Positions 33,737 through 45,956 of a stretch of DNA of 64,000 bases are shown one piece after another; position 1 is the stretch's first letter; every line of letters begins with the position of its first letter. Under the pieces are notes generated by a model. That model was not told where the DNA came from. It did not search any database and saw only the letters and a list, made by a program, of their open reading frames with translations. Source of the stretch: Symsagittifera roscoffensis (Eukaryota; Xenacoelomorpha; Acoela; Convolutidae); assembly GCF_963678635.1 (NCBI RefSeq), contig NC_087065.1:10995579-11059578 (forward strand), in the 5' to 3' direction. The position numbers were made by a program, and so were the translations under genes.

Positions 33737-36700
33737 CTATCAGAAAAATGTACAGCGTAATCACCTCCCCACGTATTAGTTAAATAAAAATTACATTTGA
33801 GTAATTACCATAATTGGCTGAATAGAGAAACTATGTTCATCTTGTTTAGCGATCCGCCCGGAGTTATACGAAAAAATTCTTACGCAACAGTAAACCGATC
33901 TATTTTTCTTACGGAGTTTGCATGATTATGTCAGAAGATGGCACAGCATGGTGCCACGAGACTCCACCCCTGCTTAAAGATACAACATTGACGCTAGTAA
34001 ATAAAGCTTGAAATCAAAATAAGCGTATCCAGATGATAGAAATCTAGCCGACGGTTATAGATTAGTGCTCCAAGAACTTGAAAAGATACTGGATTGAAAA
34101 AAAAACTGTGGCTGATGGCTAAGCACAGAAAAACTTTGAGGTCTGTTTTCAAGGACTAACCTATAAAGTTAATCAAATCAAACGATGAACGAGTAATCTA
34201 ATGCTCCCCGTTAGTCAAATGTTGTCGCAAAGAACTAGTCAACAAAAAAATAGCTGAACAGCAGAACATTTTAGCGTCGATTGACATGCTAGTTGTTTTA
34301 TGGTTTTTATCTCATAAAGTTTTGCATGAGCATGCCAAAAGTTCTCTATTTTTGCGTGAAAACCCTTGTTTCAAAGTATTGAAGCTGAAAGTGATAACCA
34401 TTTTTTTGTTGGGCTTGTTAAAGTATGATGGGTGACTTTTTATTCTGTTAGTTATTTCGAGTGAGTATGAATTGTTTAATTTGTAACATCGAGATTTTGT
34501 GGTGTGAAAATTGTATCAAGTGAATCTTTATCGTAGGTGGTGAGATTACTTAGGATATGATGGCTTAAGAGTATCATAATAGTGCTAAATGATTGGGCAA
34601 GAATGGATATGTTTTCCGCCAATAGCCTTCGAAGTTCAAGGTGCTACTGGCTTTAGTACCAAGATTTCAAAAAGTAGGCTCTGTAGAAATTTGGACTTAT
34701 TTTCTGAAAACCCTGGGTGGTTAGTTTTTTTAGGCCGAGAGAGCTGCTTGTAAACTGGGCATATTAATGGTAAAAAAAATTCGTTGAAACTGTTTATTGG
34801 CGGAGCCAAGGGAAACAACGCGCAACCTAGTATAAAGAGCTGATAGACACGTAGCCTCGTATCAAGTCAAGTCAATCTTTTTGAAATTCTTTCAGCTCCC
34901 GTTTATTCTAAGTTGGTGTTAGTTTTCTCAGTCTATTTAACTCAGTAAATTTTTAAGGTATTTTTGTGTAACAAGATAAAGAAAAAATTTAATGACTTCA
35001 GATACAATGATGTTTTTTGACCTTCTGGCTTCTGTTTTAATAAAAAACAAAAAACTAACTGTTTATGCTCTTTAAGCTCTCTTACATTTGGAGAACCGTA
35101 TGTAGCGTCGCCTTAATGTTCCATTACAGACTCTTGACGTCCTAACAGCTGTCGTCTTAATATTGACGTTATCTATCACGGTCACAGAAGTTAGTTGGGC
35201 AGAAATGAGTCGTACGTTGGCATTATATCTGAGATATCCGTTAGCAAGGATTCTATCCGTAAGCAAGGAGTACAGTCTCGGCCTGGATATGAACCCCAGC
35301 TTTTGGAGCACCCAGCAAAAGTTAAAACACTAAAGACCCTGTTCAGGCTTTAAAAAAGGGCAATGATTATGGCATACAAATTGATGAAACTGCATTGAAC
35401 CGTCAAAACATAATCACAACGTGATTCTGTTGAGGTTAGACCACATCAAAGTCGGACGATTGAAATAGTAGCGAATCAGTTTGCAGGTAAAAACTGATTA
35501 AACTAGCCAAAACTGATTAATTTCAGACAAAGTCAACGATTTCGAACTTTTTATTCAGTCAGTAATTATTCAAAAGGTTTTTTGAGATTCTTTTTTTTAT
35601 GTCATTTTTTTGCTCAACTCTTTCCTCAACAATTACTACCTCTACTCAGTCCTCAGTTCAAACCTCAGATTCTATCACAGTCTCTAACCGCAGCCCTTAA
35701 TCCTAGTTGCTCTTACTCTGATTATCAACAAATAAAGGGCTCAGATTGTGATTTTGTTTAAAACTGGCGGCTTTCAGTGAAAAGTCTGAAGATTTTCCTA
35801 CTTGATTGACGACTTTCTTTCCGCTCCCGTTTTTTCGGTGCATGTGTTAGTTTTCTCAACCTAAATAGATCACGTCATATTTTACTGTCACTAATTCATT
35901 TAATTTATATTGGTTTTCTGACTGTGTGAAATGAAAAACCTTCAGCAAATGCCAGTACTGTGAAATTTTTGTTTCTGTGATCCACGTGAGAAATTTTATC
36001 GTCTTTTGTATCCTTGGCCCCGTTGATTATTTAATTAACTTGATTGTCCAACACGGCTAGAGGTTAAATTATTTATCCGACGGATTTTTTTTTTATTGGT
36101 GTGGACGTTGATGGTCCAATTGAATTTTGATTTCCTTGTCTTACTATGTGCAATGATTTCTTCGCGTTGAAGTGCGTACTCCGACGCATCTTGTGGTAAA
36201 CTTGTTTCTGCTAGTATCTCCTCGGCTATTTTTCAATTCTCATAAGTGCAGTGAACATGTCTCTAAGCAATTCATTTTCTCGATTGCCGCAATATGCGCG
36301 TGATGCAAGTTCTACCCGATCCGCGTGGAACTGTTCTAACGACTCGTTTTTTGTTTTCGACAGATTAAGTTGAATCTTTCAATTGAAATTTTACGCGTGG
36401 TAACTAAAATGTTTTTTAGTGTGGTCATTATTTCTTTCGTTGTCATAAATTGTAGGCCAAGACCCAGTTTTTTCTGTCATAGTTGGCGTTGTAAATCGGC
36501 GCAAAAGCAAAAAAAAATAGAAAACTTCCTACCTTGACATCTGCTTCGTCCCATACAAATGAGTTGCATAGTACGCCTTTTCTTTTGCCCTCTGGACTTC
36601 GTTTTCCGAATCGACTCTCTTTTTCCGGTTTTTTTTTGAGCCTCTGTCTCATCCGTATTTATTTTTCCTTTAACAAAAATAAATTATCGCAACTTCAAAA

Positions 36701-38385
36701 AGACAACTGATTCACAAATTATTTATTCAAGTTTTGCGCTTCTAGCGCAATTACTTTGTCTTGTTAGACACAAGGTCACTTGAACAACATAATATAACAT
36801 ACTTATGCATTACAATCGTAAAGATATATAATTTAGATAGGTTTGATCCAAATTGTGGTCCTCAATTATATCCTTGTTTTTGTTTTTCTGAACTTGTGTA
36901 TTGTTTTCCCTTTGTGTTTTGCCATCCGCGAGAAAAACTTTGAGGTCGTTTGTATCAGCGGCCTTGTGGGTTATTTGAGTATCTCAATTGCCCAACGCGG
37001 CCTAGAGGTTAAAATGTTCATCCGAGAGATTTTTGGTTGATTGGTGTAGACGTTGATGGTCCAATTAAGTTTGTTTTCAGTGTCCTACTATGTTCAATGC
37101 TTTTTTCGCGATGAAGTGCGTACTCATTTGCATCTTGTGGAAGTTTTGTTTCTGCTAGTAATTCCGCTGCTGTATCTCCTCTGCCGTAAAAATTACTCGA
37201 ACAAAACGATGAACAAGTAAGCTAATGCTCTCCTATATTCAAAGGTTGTCGCAAGGAACTGGTCAACAAAAATAGCTGAACTGCAAAATATTTTTGACAT
37301 GCTGGTTGTTTTATGGTTTTTATCTCATAAAGTCTCTCCTTAGCGTGTCAACCCTTGCGTGAAAACCCCTGCGTGAAAACTCTATTTTTGCGTGATAACC
37401 TTTGTTTGAAAGAATTGAAGTTTGAAGTGATAATCAAGAAATTGTGCTAGCAGCTCTACCGGCAGGTAGGGGTAGCTTGGGTGATTCTTTCGCTCGCTTA
37501 CAAGTTTCATGCACTTTTCTAGGACCGACAATTACTTTAAGAAAAATCACTGGCAGGAAGCACGAGAATGAAAGATGTAAAATTGTAATATAAAATTGGT
37601 TTGATTTATCGAGTTGTGAAGTAGAATTGAAAAAGAACATCTAAAAATTGATTGGAGCCCCATTGATTGGAGCTCATTTTTGATAACAAAATTTCTCTTT
37701 TCGTTTTGAAATTAGAATCTAGTATGTCATCTCGTCTAAAAAAGTTTTGTATAAAAATTATAAATCAGAAGTTGAAATTGCTAATTAATTATTTCACTCC
37801 GCCTAGGTTGAATTTTTTGAACAAAGTTTTGTCCTTCTGGTTAATGCGAACGAAAAAAAGAACTGTTTTTGCTCTATAAGCTTCTCAGCAAAATAATTGG
37901 AGAACCATACGTAGCGTTGCCTTTATACCTATCACAAACTATTGACGTCCTAACAGCTGTTGTCTCGAAGTTGAATTTGTCTGAAACTGTCTCTGAAATT
38001 AATTTGGCAGAATTGAGTCGTGCGTTGACATTCTATCTTCACTGATTAAGAAGCAAAATGTCTCAAAATTATGATGACAAACTATTTGATGAACTAGGCA
38101 AGTGCAGACAAATAAGGTGAGGACCTACTCAGGCTTCAAAAGTGAAAAACCAAGTGGGCAATTGAACTGTCACACGTCCATCGACTAAAAAAATAAAAAA
38201 GGCAACGGGATTCTGTTGAAGTCAAACCACCTGAAGGTCAGACAAATACATTGAAGCGAATCAATTTGGAGGTCAAAAACGGATTTTGACAATGTCAAAT
38301 AGAGATCACAAATTAAATAATTAGTCAGTAATTAATTGAAGAGTTTTTTTTTGTAATTACATATTTTTCAAAGTGATTTGTTTTT
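33737..38385. repeat. Non-coding region with old internal duplications
   Basis: Two blocks resemble each other at low identity: 34168-35560 with 37195-38345 (shared AACGATGAAC, TTTTATGGTTTTTATCTCATAAAGT split across copies, TTGACGTCCTAACAGCTGT), and 35990-36235 with 36935-37190 (shared GACGTTGATGGTCCAATT). There is no coding frame I can support. Confidence 0.5.
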
Positions 38386-38585
38386 NNNNNNNNNNNNNNN
38401 NNNNNNNNNNNNNNNNNNNNNNNNNNNNNNNNNNNNNNNNNNNNNNNNNNNNNNNNNNNNNNNNNNNNNNNNNNNNNNNNNNNNNNNNNNNNNNNNNNNN
38501 NNNNNNNNNNNNNNNNNNNNNNNNNNNNNNNNNNNNNNNNNNNNNNNNNNNNNNNNNNNNNNNNNNNNNNNNNNNNNNNNNNNNN
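38386..38585. other. Assembly gap (200 N)
   Basis: Exactly 200 N, the conventional length for a gap of unknown size. It directly abuts the left inverted repeat. Confidence 0.98.
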
Positions 38586-38589
38586 GTCA

Positions 38590-39190
38590 CTTATTATCAT
38601 ATCCCAAGGTTTTTGCACCCTGCGTTCAATCGTTCAATGGGGCGCGAGAAACGACTTCCAGAAGTCGGGTGGGAACTAATTGCTTAGGGAATAACACCGG
38701 AAGTTTGAGTCCAGAGGGTTTGGTAATCTAAACTTCCCTTGTTTTGGTCTATCAAACACTTAACTTTGATCTGATTCCAACCGCTAGGTTCCGAGTTCTA
38801 ATAGGGCTTTTTGTTATTCTGGGAACCGTTATCACTTGGGCTGGGGGAGGGGGGGACCGGAAGATACGGATTTTTGCATGCCCGCGCCGAATCATCTCTA
38901 GTTTCTGTCCTTTGAGTTTCATGAAGTTAGCTTCTTCATTTCCATTTGGGGATTAATCACATTAGGTTCTGTATTATAAACTTCACCAGAGAAGGACTTG
39001 TTCTTTCAGTCAAACTAATTTTGAGTTTGATATTTTGATTGCTTTACTACTTATCGTTTTGATTGGTCAAAACCGAGCTACGTGCTACACATATACCTTC
39101 ACATACTGCATGCATTTCTCAAGATAAAACTCTCAATCGAAAATCTGAATATTGGCAAAAAAGAGCTAGGATCACAGATCCTACACAAAA
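38590..39190 (+). repeat. Left arm of a ~0.6 kb inverted repeat
   Basis: Aligns, diverged, with the reverse complement of 42835-43400. Shared motifs include CGAGAAACGACTTC, GGGAACCGTTATCACTTG, CGAATCATCTCTA, TACTTATCGTTTT and ACTGCATGCATTT in the same order. The arms enclose 3.6 kb with the secreted-protein gene. Confidence 0.8.
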
Positions 39191-39409
39191 AAAAAACTAT
39201 TTTTGAAATTGATCACTTTTTCCTTTGCTTCATATTGTGCTCCTACGATTGCTTCAAAACTGATGCAAAATTCTATTGGAACGTAGAAAATCTAACCATT
39301 ATCATTCGTCTCAAATCTTCAGTTCGGAAAAATTTTTCTGTTGCTCGTTATACGCGAAATGTTTTTCTTAATTTTTCAAATCTATAAAATGTATAATCAT
39401 TCAGTAGCG

Positions 39410-39870
39410 GATTTGAGGGGGGTGTGACGGAGGACGCCACTTTTTCTCACAATTATTTGACCATCATTTTGGGCTGGTTTCACCTAAACTTTTTTTCGAA
39501 ACGCTTGCGGCGGCGACATATATTATTACTGATGGGGGAGAGCGCAACGAAAAAAAAACACTATTATTCGGTCAAAACTTTCCAAAAACTATCTAGACAG
39601 GCCTTTTTGGCTTGATTTTCAAAAATTTGCCTGCGGCACAAAAACATTTACCAAAACAGGGTCAATTCACTGATTTGGGAGAGCTGCCAAATAAATTTGA
39701 TCAACCTGAAAAAAGTCAATTAAATTTTCGAAAGTTTTTTGAAAAGCCGTCCCGCTTCCTCGAAAAAATCCTAGATACGCAAGTGTCATCATTACTTTTA
39801 ATCCCGAAGTTCTATAAGCTAAGCATTTTTTTTTATTGTCAAACCTATTTTGTAGTATTATAATTTTTCA
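39410..39870 (+). repeat. Dispersed non-coding repeat, copy 1
   Basis: Related to 58870-59470 and more weakly to 56640-56880 (TTCGGTCAA, then GGCCTTTTTGG or similar, then CACTGATTT..GAGAGCT and AAAAAAGTC). It is short, diverged and without a coding frame. Confidence 0.45.
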
Positions 39871-40194
39871 ATGAACCCGTAGTATTGTCTTAGTGTAAGT
39901 CATCAACACGCCTTTTGAGCACACGCTGAATTTCAAACCACATGCTTGTTTGTTGGTTTGTTGACATTTGGATGAACCTAAGATTGAAGCTCAAAGCAAA
40001 ATCCTTCAAAACCGAATAAATTTAATCAACTAGATCATTCCGACATTATTTCACATTGAACTTTGGTCAAATCCATTTATTTACCAGAAATAACATTAGA
40101 CCAGTTGTTTTTAAAAATCACTTTAGTAGCATTCAGTCCAAAAAATAGCACCCTTTCAGTCCAGTATGTTCGCATAGCAGTAATCAATCACTTA

Positions 40195-41364
40195 ATGATG
40201 AGATCCCTCAAAGTGTTTGCATGTTTTCTACTGTTTGCTGTTTTTGTAAATCAGTTTTCCGTCTCTAAAACATACCCTACTGAGTCGGAAAGTAAGTTTG
40301 AATTTCATTGCCGATTGTTTCTTTTTTTTTAGTTAGCAGGCCATCAAAGTTTATTTTGCGCCATCAGATTTTGTGTTAAGGCAATTGTATCAACGAAATC
40401 AATCAAAGGTTTCTTGGTTATATTAACAGCCATTTGAAAGATATGCATTTAGAAAAAATCCTAGTCCGGTGAACCTATTATGACGTAGGATCAAATTAAA
40501 ATCCCCATCCCAGCCCATTCCCCCACCCCCCTCACCAAAAAGACCAAGTTAAGATCCTCCACCACAGCGCTTATGTTAAATCAATCAAATTTGCTAAGCG
40601 CTGCATGTAAAATGCTCGCTTCTGATTGGCTGAAAAATCCCAACCTAGAGCCAAGTTAACATCTTCCCCCCAAATGGCTTTGGGGTGGGGGGGGGGGGGG
40701 TTGGTATGAGGATGTTAACTTGCTCCATAATGTAATATATGTTTTTGGTTGTTTCAGCAGAATCAATATTCACTGGCCACAAGTTTTCTCAAACTGGACT
40801 ATACTCTTTGTACCCGGAGAACAAGAAGCCCTTTCGCGACAATACACAACCAGCATATGACGATATGCAGCAATTCTTTAACGACCTTAAAGTAAGCTCA
40901 TTTTAAACACTTTCGGCACAATCGTTGTTCCTTGAGTTCTAAGAGTCTCTCTATTTGTGATGTTATTTAATTCGAAGCAAACCTTTTTCAACCAAAAACT
41001 GACTTATTGGTCTTCGATAAAAACATTTAAGGTTCTCATGGCTAAGTTAATTCATTTTTTTTCTGTTTTTCATTAGCATTAAGAGTTTAAGTATTTGAGG
41101 CCGAGATATGTTCAGGTTCTAAATTCAGAATTATTTAGAATGTATATTAAAAAAACCATTTTAAATTCCGTTATTGAAAAAAAAATTATGTATTTTTTTC
41201 AGGAAAATGAAGCACTGCCAGACAGTTTTAGACGAGATACAATTGGGCTTCTGTTCAACCGGAAGCCAAAAGAATTTCCCGTTTCCAATGAACTGGAACT
41301 GTGCCTGAAAGCAGCATTCACCAGCGAGAGTTTGATCGCATGTTTGGATGACCACCGCGACTGA
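40195..41364 (+). CDS. Small secreted protein, three exons (join 40195-40291, 40758-40891, 41203-41364)
   Basis: The spliced frame gives 130 residues. Exon 1 starts at two adjacent ATGs and encodes a signal peptide: MMRSLK, then a hydrophobic run (FACFLLFAVFV), with cleavage likely near residue 24. Donors are GTAAGT (40292) and GTAAGC (40892). Acceptors are TTTCAG at 40757 (followed by a second CAG, a NAGNAG site that would drop three bases) and TTTTTTTCAG at 41202. Phases fit exactly (1, then 0), and the frame ends at TGA 41362-41364. The mature part is charged, with Pro/Asn/Asp in exon 2 and two Cys in exon 3 (one possible disulfide). I recognise no family. An AATAAA is at 41660. An upstream in-frame ATG (40063) exists, but the signal-peptide start is preferred. 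Confidence 0.65.
40490..40725 (+). repeat. MITE-like element with inverted ends, copy 1 (in intron 1)
   Basis: Matches 55537-55736: an end of the form CAAGTTAACATCCTCC (here CAAATTAAAATCCCC), an internal AGCGCTTA...GCTAAGCGCTGCAT, a TTCTGATTGGCTGAAAA block, and the inverted end GAGGATGTTAACTTG. It carries a long G run at 40687-40700. It lies entirely within intron 1 of the secreted-protein gene. Confidence 0.7.
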
Positions 41365-41365
41365 A

Positions 41366-42834
41366 AACTTCTAGAGAAATATTTAAAATAGAGAATATGA
41401 CATGGCAAAACTATTCCATTTTGTTGTGTATTTTGGTGATATGATTGGTTAAAAGGGAACAAGACATCCTCGTGTAAATTTTGCAATTTTAGATTTGAGT
41501 AGAAATAGTTGCACTCTAAAAGATACATTTCAAATTTTTTCGCTTTCTCTGGATTTCCCGTAGGTACCATTATAATTCTACCAGTTACATAGAGACAAAA
41601 GCAAAAAAGGGCAAAATGGAGATTCAAAATAGCAAGAAAGTGCAAAATAAGCTTTGAAAAATAAATTAAAACCGCCTACGGACTCCAGATTTAGAGCGAA
41701 ACGTCTGGACAATTGCACCACATGCTTTTGCTGTCTTGCAAATACTAGCCATCATTAAAGCGGATAAGACACTTGAGGACCGGGGCGGATCTGGGATTTT
41801 GAGAAACATTAATTACAATGAGTTTCATAAAAAGACATCCGAAGAAACCGACGTTCACCGACTTCAGAAAAACCGAGCAAAAACCGACCAAAACCTACAA
41901 GTCGGTTGAAACTGACCAGTTGGGCACCCTGGTACAATTTTTTATGCGTAGCTATTGATTTAATAATTTAATGACGACTACGATAAAATATGTTTTAAAA
42001 AATAGTTCATTCTGCTTTGTATAGAGAAAAAAAAGTGTCATAACTTCACATTTGGGCTCTTTTTCCTTCTTCCTACCCCTGGATAGAAGCATCAGTGTTA
42101 TTTAACTATTTACTTTACCACGTTGAGTATGAGGACTACATGACCTAGTTAGTTCTCAGCAAATGTTTCTACAAATCAGACAGTGTGATCAAAACTTTTA
42201 CTTGTAAAAATTCCCAGGTGGGGGAACGAAAAAAGATCCCAAGTTTGGTCATATGGTAGTGGAGAAACAAGGCAAAAGAGGCGAAAAATTAGAAATAAGT
42301 ATATGTCTTTTCTATACTTCATTTCCGTGAAATGATTAGATTTAAAAACATGCCTTTTTTAAACTAATTTATTTATGTTCACTTTCAATTTTGAACCTCT
42401 GACAATCAGTCTTACCGCGAAACTTCTTAAACAATGGAAATTAAAATAAGTGTTGAGCGGCCAATTGATTGCACATCTTCCTTACACACGGAATCAATTT
42501 TGAGAGTACTTCATTATTGACCTATCAAACCGGAGAAAACAAAGGGGAGTCAAACACCAATTGACAAATTTTAATTTAAAAAAAAACATAAATGAAAACA
42601 TGAATCATAAATGAAAAACAATTAGACCGATCAAAGGATAGAGCTGCAGGTGAATATCTAAATTTATAGCTTAACTTATATATAAATGTGTATAACGGGT
42701 GTATAACACAGACAGAGTCAAAGCCCAGGTTCGCACCATTTGCGAAACACAAAAACGGCATTCTCAATCAGCAATCAGAAGTTTTGAGTGAGGACATTTA
42801 GTCAACAAAAAAGTTCTCAAAAAAGGTTTTGTAG
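41366..42834. other. Unassigned AT-rich sequence
   Basis: 3' flank of the three-exon gene and beyond. No coding frame, RNA gene or clear repeat recognised. Confidence 0.4.
41660..41665 (+). terminator. Polyadenylation signal AATAAA
   Basis: AATAAA about 300 bases past the stop of the three-exon gene. No other canonical signal is seen nearer. Confidence 0.4.
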
Positions 42835-43400
42835 CATAGGTGATCCTAAAATTTTTTTGCTAAACTCAGATTTCGGTTGAGTTTTACCTTAAAAAATGCA
42901 TGCAGTATAATGAAGGTCAATGAGTAGTATTTAGCTTGGTATTCACTTATAAAAACGATAAGTAGAAAAGCAAACAAATATAGTTCAAATTTTGCGAAAG
43001 TTAGTGCCTTCTATGGCAGAAAACCCAAGTGAAGTAAGATCCCCCAAGTGGAAACTAAGAAAGCTAACTTTATGAAATCCATAAGACGGAAAATAGAGAT
43101 GATTCGACCCGGGAATGCAAAAAATTCGGACTCCTCGGACCCCCCTGCCTCAAGTGATAACGGTTCCCGGAATTACAAATAGCTTTATCAGAACACGGTA
43201 ACTAGTTGTTGGAATGGGACTAAAGTTTAGTATGTTATGGACCTAGTTGAGGAGAGCTTAAGTTTGAAACCCCAGAACCCCTGGACGTCTAATTCCGGTG
43301 TTATGTCCTCAGCAAATAGTCCCCATCCGAAGTCGTTTCTCGGGCCCCAATTAACGCAGGGAGCCAAAATTTTGGGATATCATAGGTAGTAGTGGCAGAA
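42835..43400 (-). repeat. Right arm of a ~0.6 kb inverted repeat
   Basis: Partner of 38590-39190 in opposite orientation. It could be the termini of a foldback-type element or two independent insertions of a dispersed repeat. Confidence 0.8.
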
Positions 43401-45399
43401 TACATCAAGTGTTACAGTTTGTAGGCAATTTGTATTGAATATGTGTAAGACTTTACATGTGGAATATTGTTATATGGAAGTAGTACGACTAATTAGGCTG
43501 GTGGACCTGACAAACATTGAATTTAGCTTAGCTTGGCGAATGATCTGTTATTAGAAAATCAACTAGACTAAAGAAAAGTAGTCCCAGAGGGAATTGGCAG
43601 TAATAGGAACATGGTATAGGAAGTAGGTCTCCTAAGTACTAGTAATGCAAGGAATTCTTTCCTAGCTCCCATGAGGTGTCTTTTTGGCACAATTTTAGTC
43701 CTAATAAGCGAATTACGTTCCCCTAATAGCTATAATATCTAGAAGATCGGGATTGGAATAAAGTAAAGATCGGAAACGTAGATGCTTGAAGTGAATAAGC
43801 GACTCATAAAAAGGGTCTTCCCTACACCCGGGAGGGCTGAATGTCACCGGGATAATTTAATATTAGCCTGGGAGATTGGCTAAGTAAACCTAATTTGGCT
43901 TAGAGGTGAAATTGACGTGATATTTTCAAAACTTAAATGGAGATACCTTCGGGAACTTGTCATTAGGACTAATGTCGTCAGCAGCAGAAATCAGTTAAGA
44001 CCTTACGAAAGAGGTACTTAAGTTAATTTCAAGACTTGTAGGGACGATCATAACTATAACTATAACTGAAACTCATATAGGCAAACTAGCGAGAAGGTTA
44101 CGGACAACCTACCTTTAGATGAGAACAATTGTGCTGTGAGAGCGAACGGCTGGTTCTCTGTTAGTCAAAGAACAATTGGTACTGAGTTAGAGAATTGTTG
44201 ATTCTCAGTTAGTTGGCGACGAGAAATTGCGGAATTAGAAGATAGTCGGATCTTATCACAGTTGAGAACAGTGATTGTTGAAGTTAGCGAGATCAGTTGA
44301 AGTACTTCAATGAAATAGTGATCCGTAGACAGATTATTAGTTTAAGCAGGTCGAACTGTATAGCTGTATAGAGTTACTGTGTGTAATTGGTTATTTCGCT
44401 TTGTTTTGAGAGAATGAATCGTTTAGTTGAGTTAGTTGGAAGTTGAATTGCAATTAGTCAACTAAGCTGATAAATCGCGGACCCCCTTTTTTATTAGATT
44501 ATTAGATTTGATTCTGTTCATATTGAGCCTTCTGTATTTGGACTTATGTTTTCTGAAAATAATTACTATTGGAAATTCTTGCAACCGTATCGAATAGACG
44601 GACAGCTTTAAGAGCAGTACACAAAGGGGGCAAATAACACATTACAGTACAGAATAGTTGCCACCAACTCAAACCTTTTAGGATTGTGGATAGTAGTGAA
44701 CTCCGGTCGCCCCGCTGAATTCATTACCCATGGAACCACTTTGCGGTGTCACTATGAGAGAACGAACGTGGAGAAGAAGTCCCTAAAATTACACTCTTAA
44801 AAACAAAAATTTCATATTTTTGTCTGGAGTGATTTTAATTTTGAAGAAATGAGGTAGAAAACCAAAATCGCCAACGTTAAATTAACACTCAGAAACTCTT
44901 ATTATCAAGCGCCAAAAAAGACAATACTTGCTAAACCTGAGCTGACAAAAAATGCAGTCTTTTTACCACGGACCCTTGTAGTTTTTGAGCACAAAGTATT
45001 TGTCGTCTCAAGCAAAGAATGTTACCCCTGAGGCGAAAATGACATGGAAAATAAATTTATCAAATAACAAACACTCAAAATGAGTCAATGACTTTGTTAG
45101 ACATGATATTTACATGAAAAATTGAACAAGCCAGTTATCGCATGCCTAAAAAAGACTAAGGCGCATGCAGAAAAAACCATGCTTTCCCACATTTGATAAT
45201 AAGAACTATTTGGCAACTGCCAGGCAGAAATAATGTTATACTTGAAAAAACTATGCGAGCAAAACGAGCTTTCGTCTCTGCTCTTGTAATGAATGATACT
45301 ATATGATATATTGTCACCTGGAGTATTTTAAATTGATTTAGGAGTTTTATGCACAGTTTTAAAATAACAGCCCTTTAACACGTCAATCTTGCGAAAAAC
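43401..45399. other. Unassigned sequence
   Basis: No open frame of note. 43450-44790 is less AT-rich than its surroundings and contains a primer-binding-like TTGGCGACGAG at about 44213 and ACTATA triplets at 44050. It may be an old LTR fragment, but I cannot support that. Confidence 0.3.
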
Positions 45400-45510
45400 T
45401 AATTATTAACTATTAATTTTTTCTTTGTCTCAATTCTGATTGGGTATAATAGTGTTTGTCTGCTTACTGAACTTTGAATACGTGGTTGTCTAATTACAGA
45501 AAACACTCCA
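45400..45510 (-). repeat. Diverged copy of the 57390-57500 repeat
   Basis: Its reverse complement runs parallel to 57390-57500: GACAACC.CGTATTCA, then AGACAAA.ACT, then CCAATCAGAAT.GAGACAAAG, then AATAATTA. It is the half-element remnant of a short inverted-repeat family. Confidence 0.6.
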
Positions 45511-45713
45511 TATTAGTCAACAAAAATCCATTATATTCGATTTTTATCACCAACAAAAAAATTGGTGCGGGCGGAGAATTGAATTCAAAAAACTATATTG
45601 AAGCAATGAACTGAAGTAAGCTTGTTTTGATTATGAGTAAGTGCTTCTAGTTTTAATGAAAATAAAAACTTCTCACACAACCATTTTTCATTACAAAATT
45701 TTGTGCCGTTTGT

Positions 45714-45721
45714 TATATATA
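45714..45721 (+). promoter_or_regulatory. TATA box upstream of the type II membrane exon
   Basis: TATATATA about 130 bases upstream of the ATG at 45846, with a TTAGTT-type start region about 30 bases downstream. The spacing fits a Pol II promoter. Confidence 0.45.
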
Positions 45722-45845
45722 CGTCATTTATTACGATCGCTTTCGTTCTTAGTTAGAGCATTTACGCGCAGAGAAAAACATAACAGTTATAGCTAAAACT
45801 AATTAGTTAGTTTAAAATATAGTTAATTATTACTAGCACGGGAAA

Positions 45846-45956
45846 ATGGCTGTGAGAAGAAACTGTAAATTTGGCTTCCTTCTTGGATGTGCATTTTCAT
45901 GCATGTTAGTTTTGTTTTATCGTTCAACAACCACAGAAAACAAGCACCAAGAACTG
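45846..45956 (+). CDS. First exon of a probable type II (Golgi-type) membrane protein
   Basis: ATG in the context AAAATGG opens a 37-codon exon: a short basic cytosolic tail (MAVRRNCK), one hydrophobic anchor of about 17 residues (FGFLLGCAFSCMLVLFY), and the start of a polar stem. It ends in phase 0 at GTTAGT. This is the N-terminal plan of Golgi glycosyl- and sulfotransferases. A TATA box lies upstream. The sulfotransferase-like exon at 59507-59649 is on the same strand 13.6 kb away and could belong to the same gene, with the BEL element in an intron. That link is inference, since the intervening 5'-PSB exon was not found. The next exon is not identified with confidence. Confidence 0.45.

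Noticed and set aside
44205-44235. Primer-binding-like TTGGCGACGAG suggesting an LTR element
   Set aside because: No gag, pol or paired LTR nearby.
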